The position numbers were made by a program, and so were the translations under genes. From Syntrophomonadaceae bacterium (GTDB lineage Bacteria; Bacillota; Syntrophomonadia; Syntrophomonadales; Syntrophomonadaceae): DNA of 42,280 nucleotides. The notes below the pieces were generated by a model that worked only from the letters and a program-made list of their open reading frames with translations, ran no database searches and was not told the DNA's origin. Positions 1 through 14,055 of the stretch are shown one piece after another. Position 1 is the first letter of the stretch, and each line of letters opens with the position of its first letter. The stretch spans positions 1 through 42,280 of the forward strand of contig JAAYCZ010000062.1 of the NCBI GenBank assembly GCA_012729495.1, read 5' to 3'.

Positions 1-2
1 AG

Positions 3-94
3 TGGCGGAGAGAGTGGGATTCGAACCCACGGAACCATCACTGGTTCACTCGATTTCGAGTCGAGCGCCTTCAACCGGACTCAGCCATCTCTCC
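3..94 (-). tRNA. tRNA-Ser (CGA), CCA encoded
   Basis: The minus strand folds as a class II tRNA. The acceptor stem GGAGAGA/TCTCTCC pairs, the anticodon stem CTCGA/TCGAG encloses a loop with anticodon CGA, and there is a long variable arm and a T-arm GTGGG-TTCGAAT-CCCAC. The discriminator is G (position 6) and CCA is encoded at 3-5. It is the last tRNA of the local cluster, downstream of tadA. Confidence 0.95.
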
Positions 95-196
95 TCAAAT
101 CCCGGCATATTTACTTTTTTCGCAAGAGTCGGTGTTATTGTGGCAACGAAACCCAAATTCTGTCTACTCGACCAGGCAAACACTTTTTCTGGTTAA

Positions 197-649
197 CTAT
201 TTTCTTAAATCGGTAAAGAATTCTTTTAAAAGCTTGCTGCTTTCCTCTTCCAATATTCCGCCCCGAACCTCCACCTGGTGGTTCAGCCCCGGATAACGAA
301 CCAGATCGATGACTGACCCGGCTGCTCCGGCTTTGGGGTCGCGGCTGGCATACACTAACCGTTTGAGTCTGGTGTTTATCATCGCCCCGGCACACATGGA
401 ACAGGGTTCGAGGCTGCAGTACATGGTGGCCTGCTGTAAACGCCAGCTGCCCAGATACCTGGCTGCCCTGGCCATGGCCAGCATCTCTGCATGGGCGGTG
501 GCATCCTGCCGGGCTTCTTTTTCGTTGTGTGCCCAGGCGATCACTTCATCATCCTGAACCACCACTGCACCCACCGGGATCTCTCCCTGTAAAGCACCTT
601 GCCGGGCCAGCAGCAGCGCCAGCTGCATATATAATTCATCCCTAATCAT
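197..649 (-). CDS. tadA: tRNA-specific adenosine deaminase TadA
   Basis: Converts A34 of tRNA-Arg(ACG) to inosine so that one tRNA reads CGU, CGC and CGA. The 150-aa product has the cytidine/deoxycytidylate deaminase zinc motifs: HAE at 53-55 (His ligand and catalytic Glu) and PCSMC at 82-86 (two Cys ligands). The reading frame stays open to 700, but that would run through tRNA-Arg(CCT) at 671-743, so the ATG at 649 (MIRDELYMQL) is preferred. A GTG at 661 after GGCG is an alternative. The gene lies inside a tRNA operon, between tRNA-Arg(CCT) and tRNA-Ser(CGA), about 190 bp downstream of its expected substrate tRNA-Arg(ACG). Length and motifs are typical of the family. No clear terminator separates it from the last tRNA. 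Confidence 0.93.
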   Translation of the reverse strand: MIRDELYMQLALLLARQGALQGEIPVGAVVVQDDEVIAWAHNEKEARQDATAHAEMLAMARAARYLGSWRLQQATMYCSLEPCSMCAGAMINTRLKRLVYASRDPKAGAAGSVIDLVRYPGLNHQVEVRGGILEEESSKLLKEFFTDLRK

Positions 650-667
650 ATCGGGACTCACCGCCAA

Positions 668-743
668 TGGTGCGCCCGAAGGGAGTCGAACCCCTGGCAC
701 ACGGTTTAGGAAACCGTTGCTCTATCCTCTGAGCTACGGGCGC
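668..743 (-). tRNA. tRNA-Arg (CCT), CCA encoded
   Basis: Minus-strand cloverleaf with acceptor GCGCCCG/CGGGCGC, anticodon stem ACGGT/ACCGT and loop TTCCTAA, giving anticodon CCT. The T-loop is GTTCGAC. Discriminator A is at 671 and CCA is encoded at 668-670. It lies directly upstream of tadA and fixes tadA's upstream limit. Confidence 0.95.
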
Positions 744-777
744 TCGATCGTTTTGAGAAAGACCTGTGCCTTTTCTA

Positions 778-805
778 CAGTAAAATGGAAAGCACTTTGC
801 TTTCC
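778..805 (-). terminator. weak hairpin between tRNA-Arg(ACG) and tRNA-Arg(CCT)
   Basis: On the minus strand GGAAAGC (805-799) pairs with GCTTTCC (793-787) around a 5-nt loop, followed by ATTTTACTG. The U tract is poor, so this may be a partial terminator that lowers expression of the distal part (tRNA-Arg(CCT), tadA, tRNA-Ser(CGA)) or only a processing signal. Inference from sequence alone. Confidence 0.35.
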
Positions 806-831
806 TTCAGTTTAATTGCTGATTTATAATA

Positions 832-908
832 TGGCGCGCCCGGAGGGATTCGAACCCCCGACCTCCAGGTTCGTAGCCTGTCACTCTATCCAGCTGAGCT
901 ACGGGCGC
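832..908 (-). tRNA. tRNA-Arg (ACG), CCA encoded
   Basis: Minus-strand cloverleaf with acceptor GCGCCCG/CGGGCGC. The anticodon loop CTACGAA gives anticodon ACG, whose A34 is the TadA inosine substrate. The T-arm is regular, discriminator G is at 835 and CCA is at 832-834. Confidence 0.95.
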
Positions 909-939
909 TGGTATTTAAAAACGTATCAGCAATTGTAAA

Positions 940-1032
940 TGGCGGAGAGGGTGGGATTTGAACCCACGAAGCAGTTTCAAGCCGCTTACTCGCTTAGCAG
1001 GCGAGCGCCTTCGGCCACTCGGCCACCTCTCC
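940..1032 (-). tRNA. tRNA-Ser (GCT), CCA encoded
   Basis: Minus-strand class II tRNA with acceptor GGAGAGG/CCTCTCC, anticodon stem CTCGC/GCGAG and loop CTGCTAA (anticodon GCT). It has a long variable arm. Discriminator G is at 943 and CCA at 940-942. Confidence 0.95.
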
Positions 1033-1043
1033 ATTAATTATTA

Positions 1044-1131
1044 TGGCGGAGGAGGTAGGATTCGAACCCACGGAGCCGTGAAGCTCAACGGTTTTCAAGA
1101 CCGCCTCCTTAAACCACTCGGACACTCCTCC
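1044..1131 (-). tRNA. tRNA-Ser (TGA), CCA encoded
   Basis: Minus-strand class II tRNA, first gene of the cluster. The acceptor GGAGGAG pairs with CTCCTCC, and the anticodon stem GCGGT/ACCGT with loop CTTGAAA gives anticodon TGA. It has a long variable arm, G discriminator at 1047 and CCA at 1044-1046. Confidence 0.95.
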
Positions 1132-1178
1132 ACTGAGAAGGATGCGTTTTTCGCATACTCTTGCCCAATGCAAATGAA

Positions 1179-1208
1179 AGTATATCACAGCCGATCCCCG
1201 CTTGTCAA
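1179..1208 (-). promoter_or_regulatory. promoter of the tRNA-tadA operon
   Basis: On the minus strand a perfect -35 TTGACA (1208-1203) is separated by 18 nt from -10 TATACT (1184-1179). It lies about 45 bp upstream of tRNA-Ser(TGA) and points into the cluster. Confidence 0.8.
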
Positions 1209-1265
1209 CCGGTTGTGATCTAGCTTTATAGATGGTTTACCGCCAGGTTTTAGCGCTATTCGTTG

Positions 1266-4165
<2,900 letters not shown>

Positions 4166-4190
4166 TACAAATTCTCCTTTCAAGCATTGC

Positions 4191-5351
4191 TTACTGCTTG
4201 TGCATATTTAGTATGGCTTTTTGGGCTATTTTCAGTCCGGCCCCCATGTCCAGTGAGAAATCAAAATGGTCCAGGGTTATTTCCAGCGCAGCCAGCACGG
4301 CCAATAGATCGAGCTCGCGAATATAACCCAGGTGGCCGATGCGGAATATCACATTGTCCAGTTTTTGCTGTCCGCCGGCCAATATGATATTAAACTGATC
4401 CAGCATGTACTTGCGGATCGGATTGGCCCCGATTTCCGGCGGTGCGATGACTGACGTTACAGCTGAAGATGCATAACGATCTTCGGTCAGCAGCCTGAGC
4501 CCCATCGCTCTTAGGCTGGCACGCACCATATCACGGTAAGCAGTGTGTCTGGCAATGACATTTTCCAGTCCTTCTTCGGCCATGATTTGCAGCGCTTCGC
4601 GCAATCCATAATATAACGAAATGGGCGGGGTAAAAGGGGTCTGCCCTTGGCGCAGGTATTTCAATCCTTCGGCCAGATCCCAGTAATATTTCGTATTGGT
4701 ATTCTTCTGGTAGACCTGGAAAGCTTTATCGCTGAAGGCCATAAAACTCAGCCCGGGTGGAATCATAAACGCTTTTTGCGAGCCGCTGATCACCACGTCC
4801 AGCCGCCATTCATCCATTCTCAGGTCAATCGCGGCCAGTCCGCTCACCGCATCAACCATCAGCAAGGCGGGATGATCGCCCATTGCTTCCCGGATGGTTT
4901 TAACATCATTGTATGCGCCGGTGGAAGTTTCGTTCTGGGTAATCAGGACGGCTTTGATCCGGTGATCTTTATCCTGCTCCAATCGTTCCCTTATCCTCTG
5001 CGAATCAGCTCCGGTCCCCCAGGGAAAATCAATTTTCTCAACTTCTGCTCCGAAGGCTTCAGCGATACTGGCAAAGCGATCGCCAAAAATTCCGATGGAA
5101 ACGGCCAAAACTTTGTCCCCGGGAGAAATAAAATTCACCACCGCCGCTTCCAGTCCGCCGGTACCTGAGGCGGGATAAATCAACAGATTGGCACTGGTAC
5201 GATAAATTTGTTTTATGCCGGCAACGACATCCTCCAGGATGGCTTTGAATTCTTCCCCGCGATGATTGATCATGGGCCGGTTCATGGCTCGGGCCACGCG
5301 CTCCGGCACCGGGGTCGGACCAGGCAAAAACAAATACGGCTCACCCTTCAT
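4191..5351 (-). CDS. class V aminotransferase (serine/alanine-glyoxylate type; probable phosphoserine aminotransferase role)
   Basis: PLP-dependent aminotransferase of fold type I, class V, 386 aa. The N-terminus LFLPGPTPVPERV is typical of the alanine-glyoxylate/serine-pyruvate family. The PLP-stacking region is ASGTGGLEAA (about 61-70), the Asp that contacts the PLP ring nitrogen is in MVDAVSG (D167), and the Schiff-base lysine is in ISGSQKA (K193). The family normally uses serine, alanine or glyoxylate. Here it is the first gene of an operon with serA and serS behind a Ser T-box, and no other serC-like gene is in the window. I infer that it transaminates phosphohydroxypyruvate or hydroxypyruvate for serine synthesis. 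Family assignment is firm; the exact substrate is not. AAGGAGGG precedes the ATG. Confidence 0.85.
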   Translation of the reverse strand: MKGEPYLFLPGPTPVPERVARAMNRPMINHRGEEFKAILEDVVAGIKQIYRTSANLLIYPASGTGGLEAAVVNFISPGDKVLAVSIGIFGDRFASIAEAFGAEVEKIDFPWGTGADSQRIRERLEQDKDHRIKAVLITQNETSTGAYNDVKTIREAMGDHPALLMVDAVSGLAAIDLRMDEWRLDVVISGSQKAFMIPPGLSFMAFSDKAFQVYQKNTNTKYYWDLAEGLKYLRQGQTPFTPPISLYYGLREALQIMAEEGLENVIARHTAYRDMVRASLRAMGLRLLTEDRYASSAVTSVIAPPEIGANPIRKYMLDQFNIILAGGQQKLDNVIFRIGHLGYIRELDLLAVLAALEITLDHFDFSLDMGAGLKIAQKAILNMHKQ

Positions 5352-5375
5352 GTTCTAATAACCCTCCTTATATAA

Positions 5376-5408
5376 ATAAAACCCCTCATCCCGGTCAGGG
5401 ACGAGAGG
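5376..5408 (-). terminator. T-box intrinsic terminator
   Basis: Minus-strand stem of 11 bp (5408-5398 with 5392-5382, two G-U pairs) around loop TGACC, followed by TTTTATTTATAT. It is the terminator half of the T-box switch. Confidence 0.9.
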
Positions 5409-5610
5409 TATTTCCCGCGTTGCCACCCTAGTTGGTACATATGTATGCACCCGCTTAACGGTTATAACGGAACCACCGTGACTGGTTTACAGTCTGCCTC
5501 CGGGGTGGATTCAGAAACGGCCTATCCTGGTTCGCAGCATCCACCAGGTCTCTTAGATAGTCCCAAATCTTACTGATCCCTTTCATCGCATTCACATTTA
5601 TTGAGTTTGG
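5376..5610 (-). promoter_or_regulatory. T-box riboswitch, serine (UCC specifier)
   Basis: Leader of the aminotransferase-serA-serS operon. On the minus strand it shows the conserved AGAGA / GGTG / TGCGAACC distal stem I elements. The specifier loop reads CTGAA-TCC-ACC, so the specifier codon is UCC (Ser). The T-box AGGGTGGCAACGCGG lies at about 5431-5417. The antiterminator bulge UGGC matches a tRNA 3' end with discriminator G, which all three tRNA-Ser genes in this window have. A terminator follows at 5408-5376. Uncharged tRNA-Ser should favour antitermination and raise serine synthesis and charging. Confidence 0.92.
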
Positions 5611-5615
5611 GCTTC

Positions 5616-5644
5616 ATTATATTATAGTAACTGAGCAATTTCAA
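5616..5644 (-). promoter_or_regulatory. promoter of the serine operon
   Basis: Minus strand -35 TTGAAA (5644-5639), 17-nt spacer, perfect -10 TATAAT (5621-5616). The inferred start is near 5609, just upstream of the T-box leader. It begins only a few bases after the pdxT stop codon. Confidence 0.85.
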
Positions 5645-5645
5645 G

Positions 5646-6218
5646 CTAATCTGATACTTTTTCCAAAAAATATTCATGTATACAATTATTCTGCGTCAGT
5701 TCGGGATGAAATGCCGTCACCAGCAACCGGTCATCTTCGGCCATGACAATTTTGCCGTCATAACTGGCCATGACCTTTGCCCCTCCCCAGACTCTCTCTG
5801 CATAGGGAGCGCGAATAAAGACGCCATTTACCCGGCCGATCTTTTCTACCTCCAGCTCGGTCTCAAAGCTGTCGACCTGACGTCCAAAACCATTTCTGAC
5901 TACAGCTATATTCATCAATTCCAACCGGGGCTGATCCATCCCCACGATTTCCCGGGCCAGCAAAATCATGCCGGCACAGGTTCCCCATATAGCCATCCCC
6001 TGTTCGAATTTGCTCCTGATGGCGGTGTCCAGTTGATAGGTCTGCATCAGCTTGCCGATGGTGGTACTTTCGCCGCCGGGGATGATTAAACCGTCAACCT
6101 GTTCCAACTCCCGGGCGGTACGTATTTGCAATGCCTGGGCACCACAGCTGGTTAGGGCCTGCTGGTGTTCAATAAAAGCACCTTGTAAAGCCAGGATACC
6201 GATTTTTTTACCAGCCAC
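5646..6218 (-). CDS. pdxT: pyridoxal 5'-phosphate synthase, glutaminase subunit PdxT
   Basis: Class I glutamine amidotransferase that passes ammonia from glutamine to PdxS for PLP synthesis. The 190-aa product has the oxyanion motif PGGEST (47-52), nucleophile Cys81 in WGTCAGM and the His171/Glu173 dyad in AFHPEL, so the triad is complete. The frame extends upstream through pdxS. The family N-terminus ([10 protein letters not shown]) is preceded by a GTG at 6218, giving [13 protein letters not shown], and AGGAGAGG lies about 10 nt upstream. It overlaps the pdxS 3' end by 11 bp, indicating translational coupling. PLP made here serves the aminotransferase and SelA encoded in the same window. 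Confidence 0.95.
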   Translation of the reverse strand: MAGKKIGILALQGAFIEHQQALTSCGAQALQIRTARELEQVDGLIIPGGESTTIGKLMQTYQLDTAIRSKFEQGMAIWGTCAGMILLAREIVGMDQPRLELMNIAVVRNGFGRQVDSFETELEVEKIGRVNGVFIRAPYAERVWGGAKVMASYDGKIVMAEDDRLLVTAFHPELTQNNCIHEYFLEKVSD

Positions 6219-7092
6219 GCTCCTGCATCCTCTCCTCGGGCTTGATGGTATCAATATTGATTCCCACCATGGCTTCGCCCAGATCTCTGGATACTTCAGC
6301 CAGGACTGCGGCGTCATTGTAATGTGTGGTGGCGGCTACGATAGCTTTGGCTCTTTTCGCTGGATCTCCGGATTTGAAAACTCCGGAACCGACAAATATG
6401 CCATCACACCCGAGCTGCATCATCATGGCTGCATCTGCAGGGGTAGCGATTCCTCCCGCGGCAAAGTTAACCACCGGCAAGGCTTTGAGCCGGGCTGTTT
6501 CCAGCACCAGTTCATAGGGAGCCTGCATTTCCTTGGCAGCCGCCATCAATTCCTCAGGTGGCAGATTGCTGATCCAGCGGATTTCATCATTGACCTGGCG
6601 GATATGACGCACGGCCTCGATAACGTTACCGGTACCCGGTTCTCCTTTGGTGCGAATCATGGCTGCACCTTCGCCGATTCGACGCAGTGCTTCGCCCAGA
6701 TTACGTGCTCCGCAGACGAAGGGTACTTTGAAATCATTTTTGTTGACATGATACTTGTCATCTGCCGGGGTCAGGACTTCACTCTCATCAATATAGTCTA
6801 TGCCCAGAGATTCCAGCACTTGGGCTTCTACGAAATGGCCGATGCGGCATTTGGCCATAACCGGAATCGTAACTGCTTCCATGATTTTTAAGATTATGGT
6901 TGGGTCAGCCATACGTGCAATCCCGCCGGCTGCTCTGATATCGGCTGGTACCCTTTCCAGGGCCATGACCGCACAGGCTCCGGCTGCTTCAGCTATTTTC
7001 GCCTGCTCTGGGGTGGTGACGTCCATAATTACGCCGCCTTTCAGCATCTGGGCCAGTCCTGATTTTAATTTGAATGTTCCTTTCTCGACCAT
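6208..7092 (-). CDS. pdxS: pyridoxal 5'-phosphate synthase, synthase subunit PdxS
   Basis: (beta/alpha)8 barrel subunit that builds PLP from ribose 5-phosphate, glyceraldehyde 3-phosphate and ammonia, in a dodecamer with PdxT. The 294-aa product matches the family length exactly. It keeps Asp24 (MDVTTPEQ), catalytic Lys81 (PVMAKCRIG) and Lys149 (IRTKGEPG), plus the phosphate-binding [10 protein letters not shown] and FVGSGVF motifs. The start ATG follows GGAGGGAATTACAA. It lies 31 bp after gyrA on the same strand with no terminator seen, so at least partial read-through from the gyr genes is likely. Confidence 0.97.
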   Translation of the reverse strand: MVEKGTFKLKSGLAQMLKGGVIMDVTTPEQAKIAEAAGACAVMALERVPADIRAAGGIARMADPTIILKIMEAVTIPVMAKCRIGHFVEAQVLESLGIDYIDESEVLTPADDKYHVNKNDFKVPFVCGARNLGEALRRIGEGAAMIRTKGEPGTGNVIEAVRHIRQVNDEIRWISNLPPEELMAAAKEMQAPYELVLETARLKALPVVNFAAGGIATPADAAMMMQLGCDGIFVGSGVFKSGDPAKRAKAIVAATTHYNDAAVLAEVSRDLGEAMVGINIDTIKPEERMQERGW

Positions 7093-7123
7093 TTGTAATT
7101 CCCTCCAACGATTAAAATTAAGC

Positions 7124-9556
7124 TTATTCTTCTTTTTCGGTCTTGAAACGTGCTACTGCCGCAATGCTGTCATCCTTGGCTATCCTCATCAGCACCACGC
7201 CCCGTGAATACCTCTTTTGGGTTGATATGTCTTCTGTCTCCAGGCGAATAATTTGTCCTTCGCTGGTCAGAATAATAATTTCTTCGTCTTCCTTAACTAC
7301 TTTGAACCCTACGACGGGGCCATTCTTATTACTTATTTCGATGGCTTTCAAACCTTTGCCACCACGATGCTGGATATTAAATTCCTCCAGTTGTGTCCTT
7401 TTGCCATAGCCGTTGAGGGTGACCAGAACCGCTTCGCCATTGGTGCGATATTTATCTACTCCGATGACAAAATCATTTTGCCCCAGATTTATTCCTTTTA
7501 CGCCTGCAGCCGTTCTGCCCATGGGGCGAACCTGCTTTTCATCAAAGCTGATAGATTGCCCGTAATTGGTGACCAGCATTACCTTGTCATCACCATCTAC
7601 TCTCAACACTCCGACAAGCTCATCACCTTCGGCCAGATTGATGGCAATTAATCCGGTTTTTCTGATATTACCAAAGCGGTTCAAGGGGACTTTCTTTACT
7701 ACCCCGCGGCGGGTGACCATCAGCAGATGACGCTGGTCATCAAAAACTTTTACCGCTACCAGGGTGCTGACTTTTTCGTCCGGCCTTAAATCCATAATGT
7801 TGATCACTGCCTGTCCCTTGGCCTGACGGGATGCTTCAGGTATATGATAAGCTTTGCTGGAAAAAACCCGTCCCTGATTGGTAAAGAATAGAATATTATT
7901 TAATACCCCGGTGACAAGAATGTCAAGGGCAAAATCTTCCGCACGGATATTGGAGCTGATCCCCTTGCCGCCACGCTTTTGGGCTTTGTATGTGTCCAGC
8001 GGCTGGCGCTTGATATAGCCCCGGTTGCTTAAAGTGATGACAACCTCATGGTCTTCGATGAAATCTTCCTCATCATATTCAACGTTTTCATAGCTGATCT
8101 GGGTACGCCGTTTGTCCCCGTATTTATCTTTGATTTCATCCAGATCCTCTTTGATAATTCCCATCACCCGGGCAGGATTGGCCAGTATATCTTCGAAGTC
8201 GGCAATACGCGCCAGCAATTCCCGATATTCATCTTCCAATTTGCTTCTTTCCAAACCGGTCAGCTGTACAAAGCGCATATCCAAAATGGCATTGGCCTGG
8301 ATCTCGCTCAAGCCAAAACGTTCGATCAGCGCGTTGCGGGCAGTTTCACGGTTCTTGGAAGAACGGATCAGGTTGATGATCTCATCCACGTTGTCGATGG
8401 CAATCTGCAGCCCTTCGACAATGTGGCGGCGGGCCTGAGCCAGTTTCAGATCGTGTATGGTACGGCGGGTAATAACGTCCTGACGGTGTTCTACATAATA
8501 TTTCAGCATGTCTATCAAACTCAGGGTTTTGGGTTCGCCATTGACCAGAGCCAGGTTGTTGATGCCGAAACTATCCTCCATCTGGGTATGTTTAAAAAGA
8601 TGGTTGATCAGCACATTTACATTAACGTCACGTCTTACCTCAATTACGATCCGCATCCCTACACGGGCGGATTCGTCACGCAGATCAACGATGCCGTCGA
8701 TCTTCTTGTCCTTGACCAGTTCCGCGATCCTTTCCACCAGTCGGGCTTTATTGACCTGATAAGGAAGTTCGGTAACAATAATGGCGGTTTTGCCATTCTT
8801 TCTTTCTTCTATCTCATAACGGGCTCTGATCTTGATGCTTCCCCGCCCGCTTTCATAGGCCCGACGGATGCCATTGGCACCCATAATTCCGGCCGTAGGA
8901 AAATCTGGACCGGGCAGCACCTCCATAATCTCATCCAGGCTGACCTCGGGATCGTCGATATATAATTTCAGCGCATCCACTACTTCGGAAAGATTGTGGG
9001 GCGGCATATTGGTGGCCATTCCTACCGCTATACCGGAAGTCCCGTTGATCAGCAGATTGGGGATGCGCGCCGGCAGTACCGACGGTTCCTGCCGGGTATC
9101 GTCATAGTTGGGGCGCCAGTCAACCGTATCTTTGTCCAGATCCTTTACCATTTCTCCGGCTATTTTGGACATTCTGGATTCGGTATAACGCATGGCCGCA
9201 GCCGCATCTCCGTCTACAGAACCAAAATTGCCGTGACCATCAACCAAAGGATAGCGCATGGAAAAATTCTGGGCCAGTTTGACCATGGTCTGATAAATGG
9301 CAGCGTCTCCGTGAGGATGGTATTTACCCATTACTTCACCAACGATGGTGGCTGATTTTTTATGGGGTTTGTCATGGGTCATACCCTGATCATACAGCGC
9401 ATATAAAATACGGCGATGCACCGGTTTTAAACCGTCTCGAACGTCGGGAAGTGCTCTGGATACGATTACGCTCATGGAATATTCCAGGAACGATTTGCGT
9501 ACTTCTTTTTCGATATCGACCGGGATTATTTTATTAAAAAGGTTTTCCTGTCCCAA
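7124..9556 (-). CDS. gyrA: DNA gyrase subunit A
   Basis: Breakage-reunion subunit of DNA gyrase, which introduces negative supercoils as a GyrA2GyrB2 tetramer. The 810-aa product has the N-terminal winged-helix/tower region and catalytic Tyr124 in [10 protein letters not shown]. The GyrA-box is QKRGGKG near residue 525 (consensus QRRGGKG). A C-terminal beta-pinwheel follows, with repeated motifs such as VTRRGVVKK and LTSEGQIIR. At the quinolone-resistance positions it has Ala85 (E. coli Ser83) and Gln89 (E. coli Asp87) in HGDAAIYQT. The start is a TTG (MGQENLFNK) after GGGGG. It is 47 bp downstream of gyrB. Confidence 0.97.
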   Translation of the reverse strand: MGQENLFNKIIPVDIEKEVRKSFLEYSMSVIVSRALPDVRDGLKPVHRRILYALYDQGMTHDKPHKKSATIVGEVMGKYHPHGDAAIYQTMVKLAQNFSMRYPLVDGHGNFGSVDGDAAAAMRYTESRMSKIAGEMVKDLDKDTVDWRPNYDDTRQEPSVLPARIPNLLINGTSGIAVGMATNMPPHNLSEVVDALKLYIDDPEVSLDEIMEVLPGPDFPTAGIMGANGIRRAYESGRGSIKIRARYEIEERKNGKTAIIVTELPYQVNKARLVERIAELVKDKKIDGIVDLRDESARVGMRIVIEVRRDVNVNVLINHLFKHTQMEDSFGINNLALVNGEPKTLSLIDMLKYYVEHRQDVITRRTIHDLKLAQARRHIVEGLQIAIDNVDEIINLIRSSKNRETARNALIERFGLSEIQANAILDMRFVQLTGLERSKLEDEYRELLARIADFEDILANPARVMGIIKEDLDEIKDKYGDKRRTQISYENVEYDEEDFIEDHEVVITLSNRGYIKRQPLDTYKAQKRGGKGISSNIRAEDFALDILVTGVLNNILFFTNQGRVFSSKAYHIPEASRQAKGQAVINIMDLRPDEKVSTLVAVKVFDDQRHLLMVTRRGVVKKVPLNRFGNIRKTGLIAINLAEGDELVGVLRVDGDDKVMLVTNYGQSISFDEKQVRPMGRTAAGVKGINLGQNDFVIGVDKYRTNGEAVLVTLNGYGKRTQLEEFNIQHRGGKGLKAIEISNKNGPVVGFKVVKEDEEIIILTSEGQIIRLETEDISTQKRYSRGVVLMRIAKDDSIAAVARFKTEKEE

Positions 9557-9603
9557 TTTCTTTATACCCCCCTGGTTTTCAAAACCATGCTTAATTTATT
9601 TGC

Positions 9604-11529
<1,926 letters not shown>

Positions 11530-11781
11530 CTAGACCTCCCCGTAGAAATTGTTGGCGCGTTTATATAATGTTTGTGATGAGATGGGTGATATATAGACAC
11601 GGTCATCACATATAACCAGTGCCTTCTTTTTTTCCTGATCTGATATGGTAACCAGTTTGCGTTCCATTTCTGCCATATCAATTGCATCCTGAATATCTTC
11701 TGACCATGGATCTTCGATATTTATTATCGCGATCAGACTTTGGGATGTTATTACAACGTCGTTTCCCAGATGAATAAACAT
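11530..11781 (-). CDS. remB: RemB-like regulatory protein (DUF370)
   Basis: 83-aa DUF370 protein. The N-terminus MFIHLGNDVVI and the internal PISSQTLYKRAN are characteristic. In Bacillus subtilis the paralogue RemA binds DNA and RemB sits, as here, between recF and gyrB. The conserved position supports the assignment. Its role outside biofilm control is unclear. GGAAAGGAG precedes the ATG by 5 nt. It is tightly packed, 3 bp from both recF and gyrB. Confidence 0.85.
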   Translation of the reverse strand: MFIHLGNDVVITSQSLIAIINIEDPWSEDIQDAIDMAEMERKLVTISDQEKKKALVICDDRVYISPISSQTLYKRANNFYGEV

Positions 11782-11784
11782 TTT

Positions 11785-12882
11785 TTACTCCTTTCCGAGT
11801 AAATTTCCGTTTGCAACTGTATAAATAGCGGCATCAAAATCTGGCGGCGGATTGAAATTCACTGAGCTTAAAAAAGACTGAAATTCAGCTTTTTGCAGAT
11901 GCTCCAATAACAGATTTCTTTTTTCTTCATCCAGCTCGGCCAGGACTTCGTCCAGCAGAAAAATGGGATAATACCCTTTTATTTTTTTAAACGTATATAT
12001 TTCTGCCAGTTTCAAACAAATCACAATATTGCGCTGTTGTCCCTGAGAGGCATAAATTTTTGCCGGCCGGCCATCGAGATAAAAATTTATGTCATCTACG
12101 TGAGGACCGATCAAACTTTGTCGGCGCTTTATTTCTTCCGGAAAAATATGTTGCAAATGATCTTGCATTGCTTTTGATAAAATATTCAGATTTATTTTAT
12201 CACTCTCTACCGGAAAAGAAAGTGCATATCTTATCTTTAGCTGATTGCCAGCCGCATTTATTTCTTTAAAAAGAAGGGCGGTTTCTTCATCCAGCCGGTT
12301 AATAAAATTTATCCTCTGAATAATAACGCTGACTGCGCTTTCGATAAACAGCTGGTCAATAATGGCAAAACTCTTTTGATTAGTTTGCTCTTTCTTGAGT
12401 AATAAATTCCGTTTCTTTAGAATTTTAACATAATTAGCCAATGAAATCGTATACTCAGCGGATAACTGCTGCAGCACAAAATCAATCAGGGAACGTCTTT
12501 TGGCCGGAGAACCCTTGATGAGAAATAAATCGTCTGGATTAAATAATACCACTTTCAGACGATGCTGGTTATGGCTGCTGGTTTTTTTATTGTTGACGAT
12601 AAATATTTTATTGTTGTTGGAAAAAGACAAAGAGCTTGTAAAATCCCTTTCCTGGTAACTGTATGAAGCCTGGATGTGGTAACGAACCGCATCATAATTG
12701 ATCAGTTGTTTGTCGTTACTGGAACGAAATGAACTCCCTGCTGAAAGAACATAAATGGCTTCCAACAGGTTGGTTTTGCCTTGAGCATTGGCACCGCAAA
12801 AAATATTTATCGCTCGGTCGGGAGCAAAATCGATTTTTTTTAAATTCCTGAAATTATTTATGGTAAGATGGCTGATTCTCAA
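11785..12882 (-). CDS. recF: DNA replication and repair protein RecF
   Basis: SMC-like ATPase that helps load RecA at single-strand gaps. The 365-aa product has Walker A GANAQGKTN (about 29-37), the QGQQRN signature region and Walker B FLLDEVLAELD. The Arg-rich N-terminal strand MRISHLTINNFRNL is typical. The start is TTG at 12882 behind CAGGACG. It follows dnaN with an 18-bp gap; the small S4-domain gene often found between dnaN and recF in Firmicutes is absent. Confidence 0.96.
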   Translation of the reverse strand: MRISHLTINNFRNLKKIDFAPDRAINIFCGANAQGKTNLLEAIYVLSAGSSFRSSNDKQLINYDAVRYHIQASYSYQERDFTSSLSFSNNNKIFIVNNKKTSSHNQHRLKVVLFNPDDLFLIKGSPAKRRSLIDFVLQQLSAEYTISLANYVKILKKRNLLLKKEQTNQKSFAIIDQLFIESAVSVIIQRINFINRLDEETALLFKEINAAGNQLKIRYALSFPVESDKINLNILSKAMQDHLQHIFPEEIKRRQSLIGPHVDDINFYLDGRPAKIYASQGQQRNIVICLKLAEIYTFKKIKGYYPIFLLDEVLAELDEEKRNLLLEHLQKAEFQSFLSSVNFNPPPDFDAAIYTVANGNLLGKE

Positions 12883-12900
12883 TTAAATTCGTCCTGTTCC

Positions 12901-14040
12901 CTAATTGCTGGTTCGCATCGGTACCAATATATACAAATAATTGTCCTTTTCATTATTCTTCAGCATCGCCGGGCCGTATGAACCGGATAGAGATATTGAT
13001 ATTGTCTCACATTCCTGATCAAAAATTTTGACTGCATCGAGAAAATAACCGGTGTTGAAAACAATTTTTAATTCCTTGTCACCTTCAATAGCTGCGCCTT
13101 CGATAACCTCGTTGATTTCTCCCATCATCTCCGAGTTGGAATTAATGTGAACTTCATCATTTAAAAATGACAGCTGCAGATGGGGAATTTTTAATTTGTC
13201 ATCCGTGGGCATAATTTTTACTCTTTCCAGACTGGTAGCCAGAATATGGGTTTTTATATCCAAATGGGTGACAAAATTAGCGGGAATAACCTGCTCATAG
13301 TTGGGATACTGCCCTTCAATCAGGCGTGATAAGAACAAAAATCCATCCTTGTAAAAAATAACATTGTTATCCGAAGTAGCTATTTTTATTTCTTCATCAC
13401 TGTCTTCCAGGAAACGCAACAATTCATTTACGGTTCGAATCGGAATTACAAATTTGAACGGTTCCGGCAGGGTTTCATTCAAAATATGGGTATAATAAGC
13501 CAACCGATGGGTATCAGAGGCTACGACCCGGAGTTGGTTGCCATTCTGAATATCAAAGAGAACTCCGGTAAACACTTGGCGGAAATGATTGGCGGCAGCG
13601 GCAAAAACCGTCTTACGCAGCGCTTCTTTTAATGTTTTTTGGGCAACTGCGAAACGATATTCCATTTTATCAATCGGCAGCGCCGGATAATCCTGTTCGC
13701 GGTAAATATTTATATTTCCTTTGGAACGACCGTAACTAATATTAAGTTTGGAAGTGTTTACGTTTAATTCCATAGCAATGTTTTCATCTGGGAGCAACTT
13801 TATAAAATCGGCAAAGTAATTGGCATTGACTAGAACCGAGCCGGCTTCAATCACATCGACGTTGGTAGTGCTGGCGCAGATACCTATCTCCATATCTGTG
13901 GCGGTCATGGTCAGACCTTTTTCGGGTGTCAGCTCCAGTAACAATCCTGATAATACCGGAATCGTATTTTTACTTGAAGCTGCACGATAAACCATAGTTG
14001 TCAATAATGATAAGTCTCTTTTTTCAATATTCAATTTCAT
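12901..14040 (-). CDS. dnaN: DNA polymerase III beta subunit (sliding clamp)
   Basis: Ring-shaped processivity clamp, 379 aa, with three topologically equal domains. The family start MKLNIEKRDLS, the central SRLIEGQYPNYEQVIP and the C-terminal YLYILVPMRTSN are recognisable. GGAGGGTCAAAAA precedes the ATG. It lies 145 bp downstream of dnaA, separated by the DnaA-trio/AT-rich region, and is likely transcribed from the dnaA promoter. Confidence 0.97.
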   Translation of the reverse strand: MKLNIEKRDLSLLTTMVYRAASSKNTIPVLSGLLLELTPEKGLTMTATDMEIGICASTTNVDVIEAGSVLVNANYFADFIKLLPDENIAMELNVNTSKLNISYGRSKGNINIYREQDYPALPIDKMEYRFAVAQKTLKEALRKTVFAAAANHFRQVFTGVLFDIQNGNQLRVVASDTHRLAYYTHILNETLPEPFKFVIPIRTVNELLRFLEDSDEEIKIATSDNNVIFYKDGFLFLSRLIEGQYPNYEQVIPANFVTHLDIKTHILATSLERVKIMPTDDKLKIPHLQLSFLNDEVHINSNSEMMGEINEVIEGAAIEGDKELKIVFNTGYFLDAVKIFDQECETISISLSGSYGPAMLKNNEKDNYLYILVPMRTSN

Positions 14041-14055
14041 TTTTTGACCCTCCGC

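Noticed and set aside
42-196. Search for an SRP RNA or other ncRNA next to tadA
   Set aside because: Only about 100 bp lies between tadA and tRNA-Ser(CGA) and no conserved GGUGA/GNAR motif pair is present.
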